Below the pieces are notes generated by a model, which was not told the DNA's origin, ran no database searches, and saw only the letters and a program-made list of their open reading frames with translations. DNA of 64,000 nucleotides from Methanobrevibacter_A acididurans (GTDB lineage: Archaea > Methanobacteriota > Methanobacteria > Methanobacteriales > Methanobacteriaceae), in assembly GCF_046197875.1 (NCBI RefSeq), contig NZ_CP166991.1, forward strand, positions 62,001 through 126,000. Direction: 5' to 3'. Shown here one piece after another: positions 8,868 through 19,332 of the stretch (positions are counted from its first letter, which is position 1; each line of letters opens with the position of its first letter). The position numbers and the translations under genes are program-made.

Positions 8868-9095
8868 TATTTTTTTATAAAACTATTTTTTTTTAATTTT
8901 TTATAATTAAATCATCAATATATAAAATTCTTTTTTTTCTTAAATTATTATATTATCCCATTTAAAATAAATTATTTAATTTTATGTCTAATTCAAAAAA
9001 ATTATTATTAAATAATAGTTATGGCTAATATATTTATAATTAATATTAGTTTAATATAAAATTTCAATACATTAAATAAATGGAGATTAATAAAA

Positions 9096-10565
9096 ATGAA
9101 TTGTATCATTATTGGAGCTGGAAATGCTGGACGTCCTGTTGCAAGATTATTAAATCATATAGGGCATGACGTGACAATTACTGATCCTAAAAAATTAGAA
9201 AATTTTCATGAAGATTTTCAAGGAAATTTATTAATAATGGAAAATGAAGGAGTAACTTTAGATTTAGGTAATTTAACACCTGATTTAAGTAAATTTGATT
9301 ATGTATATGCTGCACCAACATTACCTGATAATTCACCAGCAGCTATAGCTATTAAAAATTCTGATATCAAAATAATTTCAAATGATGATTTTGGAAGAAT
9401 AGTAAATAAATTGATTAAACCTGATATCATTGGAATAACTGGAAGTGTTGGGAAAACAAGCACAACACATATAGTTGATTCAATGTTTAGATCTGCAGGT
9501 TATAAAATATGGAAATGCTCTTCAATGAATCAAAATTTAGTAAGTGAAGTAATAGTTGATGGAATTATAAAAGGATTACCGGATAAAGCAGATATAGCTA
9601 TATTGGAACTTCCCCATGGGACTGCAGGATTAATGGGTGAATTAAATCTTAAAGTCGGAGCCTTATTAAATATTTATGCAGAACATTTGTCTGAATTTGG
9701 AGGATCAATGGAACGATATATCCAAAGAAAAATGTTCATCACTAAACACAGTGAAAAATTAATTTCCAGTACCCAATGTAAAGATATTTTAAAAGATATT
9801 AGACCAGATACATTATATTATGGAATGGTTAATAATCTACCAGATAATGAAAATACAGATTTATTCAAAAAATTAAAAACTGATAAAATTCTTATAAGTG
9901 AAAATCAAGTCTGTAATTTTATAGGTGAAAGTGGTCAAAATTCCATTAAAATAGGATATAATTTTGAAGATAAGAATGATTGTTTTGAATCTGAATTTCA
10001 TATGATGAGTTATTATTTTGAAAATGCATTAGCTGCTACAGCTATTGCTATGGCTTATGGGTTAGATTTAAAATATATTAAACAAGGTTTAAAAAACTTT
10101 AAAGGATTAGCTGTCCATATGGAATATATGGGAAATTATAATGGTCGAGAAGTATTTATTGATGCATCTTACTTAATCGAGGGTATGAAAGCTACATTAG
10201 AATTTTTTGAGGATAAAAGATTAGTAGTCTTATTAGATAACTTTGACACCACAACAAAAAGGGATAAGAAAGAAACAGGGAAATTAATAGGTAAATATGC
10301 TGATGTAATGATTGCTACAGGTTTTAATGAACCTTATCAAAAAGTATTCATGGAACCTGCCGAAGAATTATTAAATGCCGCTTCAGATTCAAACGCAGAA
10401 AAAATATTAGCTGAAACAATGGTAGATGGTGCTGAGATGTGTATTAAATATTCACTTCCAGGAGATAATATTTTACATTTAGGTCCACAATTAATGCAAA
10501 ATTATGAAAGTGTACGAAATAAAATTGTTAAAGGTTTAGAAGAGGGTTGTAAAAAATATGAATAA
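9096..10565 (+). CDS. Mur ligase family protein (first of a pair), probable pseudomurein peptide ligase
   Basis: The 489-residue protein has an N-terminal Rossmann segment (CIIIGAGNAGRPVARLL). It then has the ATP-binding loop IIGITGSVGKTSTT (about residue 110-125), the acidic strand AILELPHGTAG and the C-terminal Mur domain. The classical Mur sequence GTNGKTT is here GSVGKTST, and the usual DHLD region reads AEHLSEFG, so it is a divergent member. Mur-like ligases in Methanobacteriales attach amino acids in pseudomurein precursors, and related ligases act in coenzyme F430 synthesis. Overlap by 8 bases with another Mur ligase favours pseudomurein. Exact amino acid and order cannot be read. GGAGAT precedes the ATG. 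Confidence 0.8.
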   Translation: MNCIIIGAGNAGRPVARLLNHIGHDVTITDPKKLENFHEDFQGNLLIMENEGVTLDLGNLTPDLSKFDYVYAAPTLPDNSPAAIAIKNSDIKIISNDDFGRIVNKLIKPDIIGITGSVGKTSTTHIVDSMFRSAGYKIWKCSSMNQNLVSEVIVDGIIKGLPDKADIAILELPHGTAGLMGELNLKVGALLNIYAEHLSEFGGSMERYIQRKMFITKHSEKLISSTQCKDILKDIRPDTLYYGMVNNLPDNENTDLFKKLKTDKILISENQVCNFIGESGQNSIKIGYNFEDKNDCFESEFHMMSYYFENALAATAIAMAYGLDLKYIKQGLKNFKGLAVHMEYMGNYNGREVFIDASYLIEGMKATLEFFEDKRLVVLLDNFDTTTKRDKKETGKLIGKYADVMIATGFNEPYQKVFMEPAEELLNAASDSNAEKILAETMVDGAEMCIKYSLPGDNILHLGPQLMQNYESVRNKIVKGLEEGCKKYE

Positions 10566-12132
10566 TATTGAATTAACAAGTTTATCTGATGCAGAATTAT
10601 CTTCATTGAATTTAGATTCTAAAGTTTTTGGTGTCATCGGTGTTTGTGGTGTTGTTGGAAATTTAGTTGCTAGAATTTTAATGGACAGAGGATTCGATGT
10701 TATAGGGACTGACATGGCAAATGAAAAAGATTGTACCTTTAAAAGTTCTTTTGAAGGTTACGATATAGAAATTTTTTATGGAGGACACCCTGAAGAATTC
10801 TTTAAAAAAGTTGATTATATAATTCCACCTCCAAGTTTACCAAAAAATGCAAAAATTTTTGATATTATTCAAGAAAAAAATATTCCTATCCTAAGTTTAG
10901 GAGATATTTTTAAATTATTCTCTCCGGATAAAGATGTTATTTGTATTACAGGTACTAATGGAAAAACAACAACTACTACCCTTTTAAAACATATTGCTTA
11001 TTATGTAGGTTTAAAACCTGCAGAACATAATCTAAAAGGTATGCAAGGTAATAATGAGTTTATACCTAGTTTACAGAGTCGTCTTAATGGAGATGTAGCA
11101 ATTTTAGAAACAGGAACAGATGGGACTCCTGGAGGATTAAATTCAATTGTAACACTTACTCAACCATCTTCAGGTATTTTAACTAATATCACTCCTGATC
11201 ATTTATCTAATGATGCAAGTTTAATTGATTATGCTAAAGTTAAAGGAGAATTAGTTGAAGGTTTAATGAATAAACAATTAATTGTAAATTCTGATGATCC
11301 AACTGTCAAAGGTTTGATAAAAAATTTAAATTATCAAGGTGATTTAATAACTTTTGGTTTAGATGAAAAACCTGCTAAAGTTGGATATAAACCTTGTTGG
11401 TGTGGTAAAAATATTGAAATTCAAGAAATAATATCTGGAGTAGGTATGTATAATTGTAGTTGTGGTATTAAATATCAAAAACCTGATTATATTGCTAAAG
11501 AAATCTCTTTAAAAGATAAAAAATTTATAGTTTCTGGTCCTGATGGTGATTATCCAATTCAAATGAGCATTGAAGGTTTACATAATGTTTATAATTGTTT
11601 AGGTGTTATTGTTGCTGCTCGGGAATTTTTAAATTTACCTTATAATGTTATTCAAGAAGCAATATCTACATTTAATGGTGTTCCAGGTAGAATGGAAATT
11701 ATGGGTGATGTTAATGGAAAAACATTAATGGTTGATTATGCTCATAATCCCGCTGGGGTTGAAACTGTTTTAAGGGAATTAAAAAAGCTTTATGGTGATT
11801 TTACAGTTGTTATTACTGTATCTTCAGAATCTGGTCATGTAGGTGATGTTGAAATCCTTAAATATGCTTTAACTTATGCTAAGAATGTGGTCCCGGCTTC
11901 TTATTCTGCTCGAATTGTTGCAGATGAATTCATTAAACAAAATCCAGATATTACTAATCAAATTATTTTCACTGATATAGTGCCTGAAAAATTTAGAAAA
12001 AAAACATTAGGTGCTACTAAAGAAGAAGTTTTTGAAGGTATTAAAACAGGATTAAAAACTAATGTTAATACTGTAGTAGCAATTGGTGAAGCAGCTATTA
12101 AATTTAAATCATTAGTAAATGATTTTAAATAA
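10558..12132 (+). CDS. Mur ligase family protein with cysteine-rich (zinc-ribbon-like) insertion, probable pseudomurein peptide ligase
   Basis: A 524-residue Mur ligase with classical motifs: ITGTNGKTTTTTLLKH (near residue 135), VAILETGTDGTPGG, LTNITPDHLSND with a following Lys (YAKVKGE), and VDYAHNPAG in the C-terminal domain. In the middle domain there is an insert with CWCGKN and, about 20 residues later, YNCSCGIKY. That is a CxC/CxC arrangement like the zinc-ribbon insert of MurT-type ligases. The gene overlaps its neighbour by 8 bases, so the two are translated together and probably act in sequence on the same UDP-linked precursor. Confidence 0.85.
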   Translation: MNNIELTSLSDAELSSLNLDSKVFGVIGVCGVVGNLVARILMDRGFDVIGTDMANEKDCTFKSSFEGYDIEIFYGGHPEEFFKKVDYIIPPPSLPKNAKIFDIIQEKNIPILSLGDIFKLFSPDKDVICITGTNGKTTTTTLLKHIAYYVGLKPAEHNLKGMQGNNEFIPSLQSRLNGDVAILETGTDGTPGGLNSIVTLTQPSSGILTNITPDHLSNDASLIDYAKVKGELVEGLMNKQLIVNSDDPTVKGLIKNLNYQGDLITFGLDEKPAKVGYKPCWCGKNIEIQEIISGVGMYNCSCGIKYQKPDYIAKEISLKDKKFIVSGPDGDYPIQMSIEGLHNVYNCLGVIVAAREFLNLPYNVIQEAISTFNGVPGRMEIMGDVNGKTLMVDYAHNPAGVETVLRELKKLYGDFTVVITVSSESGHVGDVEILKYALTYAKNVVPASYSARIVADEFIKQNPDITNQIIFTDIVPEKFRKKTLGATKEEVFEGIKTGLKTNVNTVVAIGEAAIKFKSLVNDFK

Positions 12133-12314
12133 TGAAAAAAATTTATTTGTAATAAATATTTTTTCAAATAATTATTTTTTTATAAGAAAATATTTTACTT
12201 AATTTATTCTATTATTCTACTTATTGGTACTTTTTTTTAAAAAAATTGGTGTTTTGTAACTCTTTTAAAAAGTTTTGATTAATTATTTAAAGTATTAAGC
12301 ATTATATTATATCT

Positions 12315-14711
12315 ATGGTAAATTTTATCGAGCATAAATTGATACGACCTAAAACTGCTGAAGCTAGAACTTATCAACAAATATTAGCTGCTGATGTATT
12401 AACAGAGGGTAATACAATGATTGTTGCTCCAACTGCATTAGGAAAAACTTTAGTAGCTGTTCTTGTAGCTGCAGAAAGGTTAGATAAATTAAAATCATCT
12501 AAAGTTCTAATTTTAGCACCTAGTAAACCATTAGCTATACAACATGAAGAAAATTTTAAAAAATTTTTAATGCCTAAATGTACATCTATCACTGGGTCTG
12601 TTAAAACTGAAGAAAGATCTAAAAGATGGGATGAATCTCAAATTATATGTGCAACTCCACAAACTGTTGAGTCCGACTTATTAAATAATCGTTATTCTTT
12701 AGAAAATGTTTCATTAGTAGTTTTTGATGAATGTCATCATGCTGTAGGTTCGTATTCTTATGTTTATTTAGCTTCTAGATATGTTAAAGAAGCTAAGAAT
12801 CATTTAATTTTAGGATTAACTGCATCACCTGGTTATGATAAATCTAAAATTAATGAAGTTTGTCAAAATCTTTTTATTCAAAAAGTTAAAATTAAAACTG
12901 AAGATGATCCTGATGTTAAACCTTATTTTAATCCTATTAAAATAGATTGGGTTCAAATTAAATTAGGTAAAGAATTGGAAAGAATTAAAGAACTTCTTAA
13001 TAAAGCTTTAAAGCTTCGTTTAAAAGGTTTAAAATCTTTAGGTGTAATAAATACTATTTCTGTTAATAAAAGGGATGTTTTACAAGCTAGAGGTCGTGTT
13101 CAAAATAGAATTGCTCGTTCTACTAACCCTCCTAAACAATGTTATCAAGCCATGTCTATTTTAAGTGCTGTAATCAATGTTCAACATTCATTAGTACTTT
13201 TAGAAACACAAGGAGTTAATACTTTTAATCAGTATGTTAAAAGGTTGAGAAAGAAGAATACTAAAGCTGCAAAAAATTTATTATTAGATCCTAATTTTAC
13301 TAAAGCAATAAGATTAGCACATGAAGCAGAAGAAAAAGGTATTGAACATCCAAAGTTGCAAAAATTGATAGAAATTCTTAAAAAAGAATTAGGTGTTGAT
13401 GATAATCAAACTAGATTAAAATCTATGCGGGATACTCAAGATAATGTAAAAATACCTAAAATTATTGTTTTTACTCAGTTTAGGGATACACTTGAAATGT
13501 TACATCAAAGATGTGAAAAAGAAGGTATTAAAAGTGTAAAATTTTTTGGTCAAGGTACACGAGATGGTGAAAAAGGATTAACTCAAAAAGAACAAAAAAA
13601 TATTATTAAATCTTTTAAAACTGGTTCTTATGATGTTTTACTTTCAACAAGTGTTGCTGAAGAAGGTATTGATATTCCTGCAGTTGACTTGGTTATTTTA
13701 TATGAACCTGTTCCCTCTGAAGTTCGTATGATACAAAGAAGAGGACGTACTGGACGTAAAAATACTGGTAAAATGAAGGTTTTAATAACAAAAGGAACTA
13801 GGGATGAAGGTTATTATTGGGCTGCAGTTAATAAAGAAAAGAAGATGAAGAAACAATTATTAACTAAAGAAGCAATAGACGGCTTGGATTTAAACGCTAA
13901 AGAACTTATTGAAAGTGTTAAATCAGAAAAATCCGGTAAACCTAAAATTGAGGATGATAAATTAGATGAAGAACTTGTAGGTGATGATAATAAAGAAATT
14001 AATATTGAGGGAAACTTAGATCTTAGTCCTAAAAATAAAAACTTACTTGTGTATGTTGATTCTAGAGAAGGAAATTCTAATGTTATTCGTGATTTGGATT
14101 TAATAGATGTAGATATTAAAATTAAAGCTTTAACTGTTGCAGACTATCAAATTAGTGATGATGTGGCTATTGAACGTAAAACTGCAAAAGACTTTGTAGA
14201 TTCTATTGTAGATAAACGTCTTTTTAAACAAGCAAGAATGATGATGGAAGAATTTAAAAAACCTATAATGATTTTAGAAGGGGATGATTTTTACACTGGA
14301 TTTATTAATCCAAATGCTATTCGTGGATCCATTGCTTCTATAGCTTTAGATTTTGGAATAAGTATTATTCCTACAAGAAGTTCTGAAGATACAGCGGCGA
14401 TGATTAAAAGAATTGCTGCTCGTGAACAAAAAGGGGAAAGACCTACTATTCAGTTAAGAACTGAGAAAAAACCTGTAAATTTATGGGAACAACAATTGTT
14501 TATTGTTGAATCTTTACCTAATGTTGGCCCTGTGAGTTCTAAAAATTTATTAGAACATTTTGGATCAGTTGAAAATGTGATAAATGCATCTGAAGATGAA
14601 TTACAAGAAGTTGATGGTATAGGTAAAAAAATTGCTAAAGAGATTAGAAAGGTTTTAAGTGAGCAATATTTAAATTTTAAAAAAGAAATTAAAGATCAAA
14701 AGTTAATGTAA
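12315..14711 (+). CDS. hef: Hef: fork-structure helicase/nuclease (FANCM/XPF-like)
   Basis: The 798-residue protein combines an SF2 helicase with an XPF-type nuclease. Walker A APTALGKT is near residue 38, DECHH near 138 and the arginine-finger motif QRRGRTGR near 474. After an acidic linker comes the ERCC4 nuclease motif ERKTAKDF near residue 620. The C-terminus has tandem helix-hairpin-helix motifs (SLPNVGPVSSKNLLEHFG and DGIGKKIAKEI). Hef processes stalled forks and branched DNA in euryarchaea. The ATG at 12315 has no Shine-Dalgarno site, so the message may be leaderless or have a very short leader. Confidence 0.97.
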   Translation: MVNFIEHKLIRPKTAEARTYQQILAADVLTEGNTMIVAPTALGKTLVAVLVAAERLDKLKSSKVLILAPSKPLAIQHEENFKKFLMPKCTSITGSVKTEERSKRWDESQIICATPQTVESDLLNNRYSLENVSLVVFDECHHAVGSYSYVYLASRYVKEAKNHLILGLTASPGYDKSKINEVCQNLFIQKVKIKTEDDPDVKPYFNPIKIDWVQIKLGKELERIKELLNKALKLRLKGLKSLGVINTISVNKRDVLQARGRVQNRIARSTNPPKQCYQAMSILSAVINVQHSLVLLETQGVNTFNQYVKRLRKKNTKAAKNLLLDPNFTKAIRLAHEAEEKGIEHPKLQKLIEILKKELGVDDNQTRLKSMRDTQDNVKIPKIIVFTQFRDTLEMLHQRCEKEGIKSVKFFGQGTRDGEKGLTQKEQKNIIKSFKTGSYDVLLSTSVAEEGIDIPAVDLVILYEPVPSEVRMIQRRGRTGRKNTGKMKVLITKGTRDEGYYWAAVNKEKKMKKQLLTKEAIDGLDLNAKELIESVKSEKSGKPKIEDDKLDEELVGDDNKEINIEGNLDLSPKNKNLLVYVDSREGNSNVIRDLDLIDVDIKIKALTVADYQISDDVAIERKTAKDFVDSIVDKRLFKQARMMMEEFKKPIMILEGDDFYTGFINPNAIRGSIASIALDFGISIIPTRSSEDTAAMIKRIAAREQKGERPTIQLRTEKKPVNLWEQQLFIVESLPNVGPVSSKNLLEHFGSVENVINASEDELQEVDGIGKKIAKEIRKVLSEQYLNFKKEIKDQKLM

Positions 14712-14804
14712 AAGATAGAAAATGTATACAATAGAATTTTTTTCTAAAAAAAATATTATACAATAGAATAAAAAAATTAAGTTAATAATTAAAATGGTGG
14801 TTTT

Positions 14805-15536
14805 TTGAAGATTTTAATGGATGAAAGAGGTAAAAAATATTTACTTAAAGAAGATAGGGAGTTCCAAACAGATTTAGGTATAATAAAAAAAGAGCAAATG
14901 GAAAGAGCAACTATTGGTGATGAGGTAATTACACATTTAGGGAAAAAATATAAAATTATTAAACCTACTGTTAATGATTTCATTGATTTAATGGATAGAA
15001 GATGCTCTATACTTATTCAAAAAGATATTGGGGTTGTTTTAGCCCATACTGGTTTAGGTGCTGGTGATAGAGTAATTGATGCTGGAACTGGTGCAGGAGC
15101 TATAGCTTTAAATTTTGGTAATGTTGTTGGAGAAAAGGGTAAAGTGTTTTCGTATGAAATTCGAGAAGATTTTGCTCAAGTAGCTAAAAAAAATATAGAT
15201 GATTTTGGAATAACAAATATTGAAATTAAAAATAAGGATATTAAACAGGGGATAGATGAAGAAGAAATAGACTTAGTATTTTTAGATCTTCCAAAACCTT
15301 TTGAAATATTTGAGGATGTTTATAAAAATTTAAGGTTAGGAGGATGGTTAGCAGTTTATGCTCCATATATTCAACAAGCTGAAATTAGTTATAAAATATC
15401 TAAAAAAGTAGGTTTTTCTGATATAAAGATTCTTGAAACTTTAGAACGTGAAATGGAAGTTAGACCTCAAGGAACTCGTCCAAAAACAAGAATGGTTGGA
15501 CATAGTGGGTATTTAATTTTTTCACGTAAGTTATAA
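14805..15536 (+). CDS. trmI: tRNA (adenine-N1)-methyltransferase TrmI
   Basis: The 243-residue protein has an N-terminal small beta domain (LLKEDREFQTDLGII), the SAM loop VIDAGTGAGAIALNFG, the acidic VFSYEIREDFAQVAKKN strand and DLVFLDLPKPFE. These match the TrmI/Trm61 family, which methylates N1 of adenines in the T-loop of tRNA (A57/A58 in archaea). I use the TTG at 14805, preceded by GGTGG at a spacing of 4. The in-frame ATG at 14817 has no such site. It ends 52 bases before the convergent leuS stop. Confidence 0.92.
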   Translation: MKILMDERGKKYLLKEDREFQTDLGIIKKEQMERATIGDEVITHLGKKYKIIKPTVNDFIDLMDRRCSILIQKDIGVVLAHTGLGAGDRVIDAGTGAGAIALNFGNVVGEKGKVFSYEIREDFAQVAKKNIDDFGITNIEIKNKDIKQGIDEEEIDLVFLDLPKPFEIFEDVYKNLRLGGWLAVYAPYIQQAEISYKISKKVGFSDIKILETLEREMEVRPQGTRPKTRMVGHSGYLIFSRKL

Positions 15537-15556
15537 TAAAAAAAAGTAAAGATTTA

Positions 15557-15590
15557 GGGTTTGGTATATTATTACCAAATCCTTTTTTTT
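15557..15590. terminator. Hairpin plus T-run between trmI and leuS
   Basis: GGGTTTGGTA at 15557-15566 pairs with TACCAAATCC at 15573-15582 (one G-T wobble), and eight T residues follow. Convergent genes end on both sides, and A-rich sequence before the hairpin would serve as a T-run on the other strand. Confidence 0.7.
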
Positions 15591-18453
15591 ATTCCATATA
15601 TATAGCTGGTTTATAAGGAATTGCATTTTTTGCCTTATTTTTAGGATCATAACTATTATCTGTATGGATAATTATTTTAGAGTTACATTCTTCTTCTATA
15701 TAATCTGAAGCATCAGTAATTATTTTTAATTCATCAATTTTACCAATATATTTAGTTTTTGTAACTTCTCTACCTAATTTTTTAGCTGTAGTTGCGATTT
15801 CCTTTTTGTTGTCATGAATATTTTCCGCAATAGCTTTTCCCATTATTTTTCCAATATCTGGTTTTCCTACTTCATCAGCTATTTTATATAAATCCCATTT
15901 CCATTCGGGGGATAAATATAAATGAACTTTTTCTATATTGTTTCCAACCATGTTTTTGATTTCATTTATATCTTTTACAAGGTTTTGTATAATTAGTTCT
16001 GATCTTTCTATTTTGGGATTTATTAATGATTCATCATATTTTGGCCATTCAGCTTCGGATATAAATCCTTTTCCGCCATGTTTACTCCATATTTCTTCAC
16101 AAGTGTGTGGTGTGAATGGGGATAATAGTCTTAACCATGATTCTAAAACAGTTGATAATACATATATCATACCTGGATCTTTAGTATTGATTAAATGTTT
16201 TGTTCTATACATATAATGATCTAAATCTTTTTTAAGAAGGAAGAATGATTCTTGTAATGCTTTTCTTGTTTGGAATACTTCTAATGCTTCAGTAGCATTT
16301 TTGATTCTGAGGTTTAGTTGGTTTATCATCCATAAATCAATTGTTCTGGTTAATTCTACTTTGTTTATATTGTTTAAATCAATTGGTTTGTTTTTAATTT
16401 CTTCAATTTTGGTTGCAAATTCTTTAAACCAATTTAATTTTCTTTTTGTTCCTAGAACTTCTTTTTCTCTCCAATCAAAATCTTGCCATGGTTCGGCAGA
16501 GGACATTAAGAATAATCTTACAACATCTGCAGAGTAATCTTTTATTGCATCTTTTAGTAATATAATATTACCTTTGGATGAAGACATTTTATTTCCTTCA
16601 AGTAATCCCATTCCGAAGACAACTGTTCCTTGTGGCCATTTTTCTTTAGGGAAAATAGCTCCATGGTGGAACATTAAAAAGCTTAAATGATTACCTACTA
16701 AATCTTTTGCAGATAATCTCCAGTCTAATGGGTACCAGTAGTTAAATTCGTCTTGAATTTCTTTTACTTTTTCAGGTTCTAATTTTATTTCTTCATTATT
16801 TTTTGGTTCTATATTTAAAAATACTTTATCAAAAAATGCAGGAGTTAAAATTTCAGGATCCATATCTTTTAGATATTTTGCTATGGTGTAATATGACATA
16901 TATATTGTAGAGTCTGATAATGGTTCAATTAACCATTGTTTGTCCCATGGTAAGTGTGTACCTAATCCTAATCTTCTGGAACAAGCCCAATCTTCTAACC
17001 ATCCTAAGTAGTATTCGAAGTTTGATTTAACTTCTCCGGGTATTATTGTTTCTCCTTCTAATACTTCTCTTGCTGTGTTTGTCCATTCTTCATCAGAATA
17101 TCTTAAAAACCATTGGTTATCCATTACTTTAACTACACAACGTTCTCCACATCTACAAATCACTGGTCTTTCTGAAAAGTCATACATTTTTCCTGCTTGA
17201 TTGTTTTCAAGCATTTTGTCTCTAATTTCATTTCTTGCAGTGACAACACTTTCTCCAGCAAATTCTGGAATGTCTTCTCTTATACGACCTTTGTTATGTT
17301 CTGTTTTGTATAATTCATTGGTTGCTTCTTGAAGTTTAGGATCTTCTTGATTTTTAATTCCTAATTTTTCTATAACATCTTTAGCAGGAATATCTCCATA
17401 TTTTTTGAGTTTTATGACTGGTATAGGTTCTATTTTTGCTACTGTTTCTTCTAATCCGTAATTTTTTAGTAGTGCTTTGTTTTCTTTTAAATCTTTTAAT
17501 GCAATATAATCTGCTGGTGCATGTGCAGGTACTGAGAATACGGTTCCACTACCATATTCTGCATCTACAAAACTAGCAGGTAATAATGGTAGTTTTTCAT
17601 TTGTTATTGGGTTTGTAACATATTTTCCTATGTAAGGGGTCATGTCTATTTGACCTAATATTTCTAAACCATTAATTTGATTTGATAAGTTATCGTATGC
17701 TGTTCTACTTATTATCCAAGTTTCATTTTCATTTTTAACTTCGATGTATTCTACATCTGGGTTTATCCATAGGTTTGTTGCACCATATATTGTTTCTGGT
17801 CTGAATGTAGCAGGTACTAATATTTTACCATCTATTTCAAATTTAAGTAGTGTTAATTCGTTTATACTTACTCCTTCTCCTTCAAGTAAGTCATGGTCTC
17901 CTACTGGGTTTTTGTCTCTTGGACAGTATTTTACTGGGTGTTTTCCTTTTGTTATTAAACCTTTATCATATAATTTTGTGATTTGCCATGTTACAAATTT
18001 TTGATATGTAGGGTCTATTGTTCTGAACTCTCTTCTCCAGTCTATGGAATATCCCATATCGTTCATTACTTCATGGTATTCGTTACTAAAATATTTTACT
18101 ATGAATTCAGGATCCTCTAATTTAGGTAATGTTTCTTTTGGTACTCTGTGAACTTTTTCGTATAATTCCATTGTCCATGGATCTTTTCTTTTTATTCTAC
18201 TTGCTATTCCTATTACTGGTGCACCGGTTACATGCCAAGCCATTGGGAAGAGTACATTATATCCTTCCATTCTTTTAAATCTTGCATATACATCCGGAAC
18301 TGTGTATGTTCTTCCATGTCCGATATGCATTGCTCCACTTGGGTATGGGAATGCAACTGTTAAGTATAATTTTTTTCTTTCATCTGGGTCTGATTGAAAT
18401 AGCTTAGCATCTTCCCATTTTTTTTGCCATTTCTTTTCTATATCATTTGTCAC
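15589..18453 (-). CDS. leuS: Leucyl-tRNA synthetase (archaeal type)
   Basis: Class I synthetase of about 954 residues. It shows PYPSGAMHIGHGRTYTVPD (the HIGH motif near residue 40), an editing domain with TFRPETIYGATNLWINP, the GSGTVFSVPAHAPADY loop, and KMSSSKGN near residue 621. A C-terminal anticodon-binding region follows. The domain order is that of the archaeal/eukaryotic LeuRS. The longest frame begins with ATG at 18465. However, that ATG sits in AATGGTGAATTC, whose GGTGA is well placed for the GTG at 18453 giving MTNDIEKKWQ, so I prefer 18453. Confidence 0.96.
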   Translation of the reverse strand: MTNDIEKKWQKKWEDAKLFQSDPDERKKLYLTVAFPYPSGAMHIGHGRTYTVPDVYARFKRMEGYNVLFPMAWHVTGAPVIGIASRIKRKDPWTMELYEKVHRVPKETLPKLEDPEFIVKYFSNEYHEVMNDMGYSIDWRREFRTIDPTYQKFVTWQITKLYDKGLITKGKHPVKYCPRDKNPVGDHDLLEGEGVSINELTLLKFEIDGKILVPATFRPETIYGATNLWINPDVEYIEVKNENETWIISRTAYDNLSNQINGLEILGQIDMTPYIGKYVTNPITNEKLPLLPASFVDAEYGSGTVFSVPAHAPADYIALKDLKENKALLKNYGLEETVAKIEPIPVIKLKKYGDIPAKDVIEKLGIKNQEDPKLQEATNELYKTEHNKGRIREDIPEFAGESVVTARNEIRDKMLENNQAGKMYDFSERPVICRCGERCVVKVMDNQWFLRYSDEEWTNTAREVLEGETIIPGEVKSNFEYYLGWLEDWACSRRLGLGTHLPWDKQWLIEPLSDSTIYMSYYTIAKYLKDMDPEILTPAFFDKVFLNIEPKNNEEIKLEPEKVKEIQDEFNYWYPLDWRLSAKDLVGNHLSFLMFHHGAIFPKEKWPQGTVVFGMGLLEGNKMSSSKGNIILLKDAIKDYSADVVRLFLMSSAEPWQDFDWREKEVLGTKRKLNWFKEFATKIEEIKNKPIDLNNINKVELTRTIDLWMINQLNLRIKNATEALEVFQTRKALQESFFLLKKDLDHYMYRTKHLINTKDPGMIYVLSTVLESWLRLLSPFTPHTCEEIWSKHGGKGFISEAEWPKYDESLINPKIERSELIIQNLVKDINEIKNMVGNNIEKVHLYLSPEWKWDLYKIADEVGKPDIGKIMGKAIAENIHDNKKEIATTAKKLGREVTKTKYIGKIDELKIITDASDYIEEECNSKIIIHTDNSYDPKNKAKNAIPYKPAIYME

Positions 18454-18504
18454 TGAATTCACCATTTAATATTTTTATAATTTTTTTTTAAAGTAAAATC
18501 TTAT

Positions 18505-19332
18505 TTAAATTAATTTTCCACTAGTTCTTGGACTTTGAGGAGATTCAACTTTATGTCTACTATTTATTATCATAGATCTAATTCTATTGATTTCCTCAAT
18601 GCTTAAATCAATATTTTTCATTATCTCTTCATTATCCATATTCTTGTCAATAATCATATATAATAAAGAGTCTAATTTATCATAACTTAAACCAATTTCA
18701 TCTTCATCTTTTTGACCAGGCCATAAACCTGCTCTAGGAGGTTTAGAAATTATATCTTCAGGGATACCCCAATCTTTAGCTAAAATTCTAAGTTGAGTTT
18801 TATAAATATCACCTATTGGTTCGATATCACAACCACCATCACCAAATTTGGTGAAATATCCAATAAGTAATTCACTTCTATTACCTGTACCGATAACAAT
18901 ATAATTTTTTAAATTAGCATAATAATATAATAAAGACATTCTTATTCTTGCTTTAAGATTACCACTTGCAACTTTGAAAATATCCTCATTAATATAATCT
19001 AATTTTTTTATATTCTCAGTATCTGTAATGTTAAAAAATTCATTTGAAATTGTATCGATTGAAACTTCAATATATCTAATGTCTAATATGTTTGCCATTA
19101 AGCGGGCATGTTTTCTATCTTCATCGGGAGTTGTTGAACTGTACATATGAATTCCAAAAACATTTTCTTTACCGACAGCTTCAACTGATAATAATCCACT
19201 TACACTTGAATCGATTCCACCACTTAATCCAACAACAATACCTTTAGCATTTGCATTAGAGACAGTTTCTTTTATAAAATCGATAATTTCATTTTTAGCT
19301 TTTTCACTATTGATTTTAGGTAATTCTAACAT
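18505..19332 (-). CDS. nadE: NH3-dependent NAD synthetase
   Basis: The 275-residue protein has the PP-loop VVGLSGGIDSSVSG (near residue 36), GTGNRSELLIGYFTKFGDGG, which binds deamido-NAD, and the GLWPGQKDEDEIGLSYDKLD segment. There is no glutaminase domain, so it uses free ammonia to convert deamido-NAD to NAD. It lies 52 bases downstream of the leuS start on the same strand, so the order of transcription is nadE then leuS. Confidence 0.96.
   Translation of the reverse strand: MLELPKINSEKAKNEIIDFIKETVSNANAKGIVVGLSGGIDSSVSGLLSVEAVGKENVFGIHMYSSTTPDEDRKHARLMANILDIRYIEVSIDTISNEFFNITDTENIKKLDYINEDIFKVASGNLKARIRMSLLYYYANLKNYIVIGTGNRSELLIGYFTKFGDGGCDIEPIGDIYKTQLRILAKDWGIPEDIISKPPRAGLWPGQKDEDEIGLSYDKLDSLLYMIIDKNMDNEEIMKNIDLSIEEINRIRSMIINSRHKVESPQSPRTSGKLI

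Noticed and set aside
9096..10565. Assignment of the first Mur ligase as CfbE of F430 synthesis
   Set aside because: It has a full N-terminal Rossmann domain and overlaps a second Mur ligase, and no other cfb gene is nearby. The possibility remains but is weaker.
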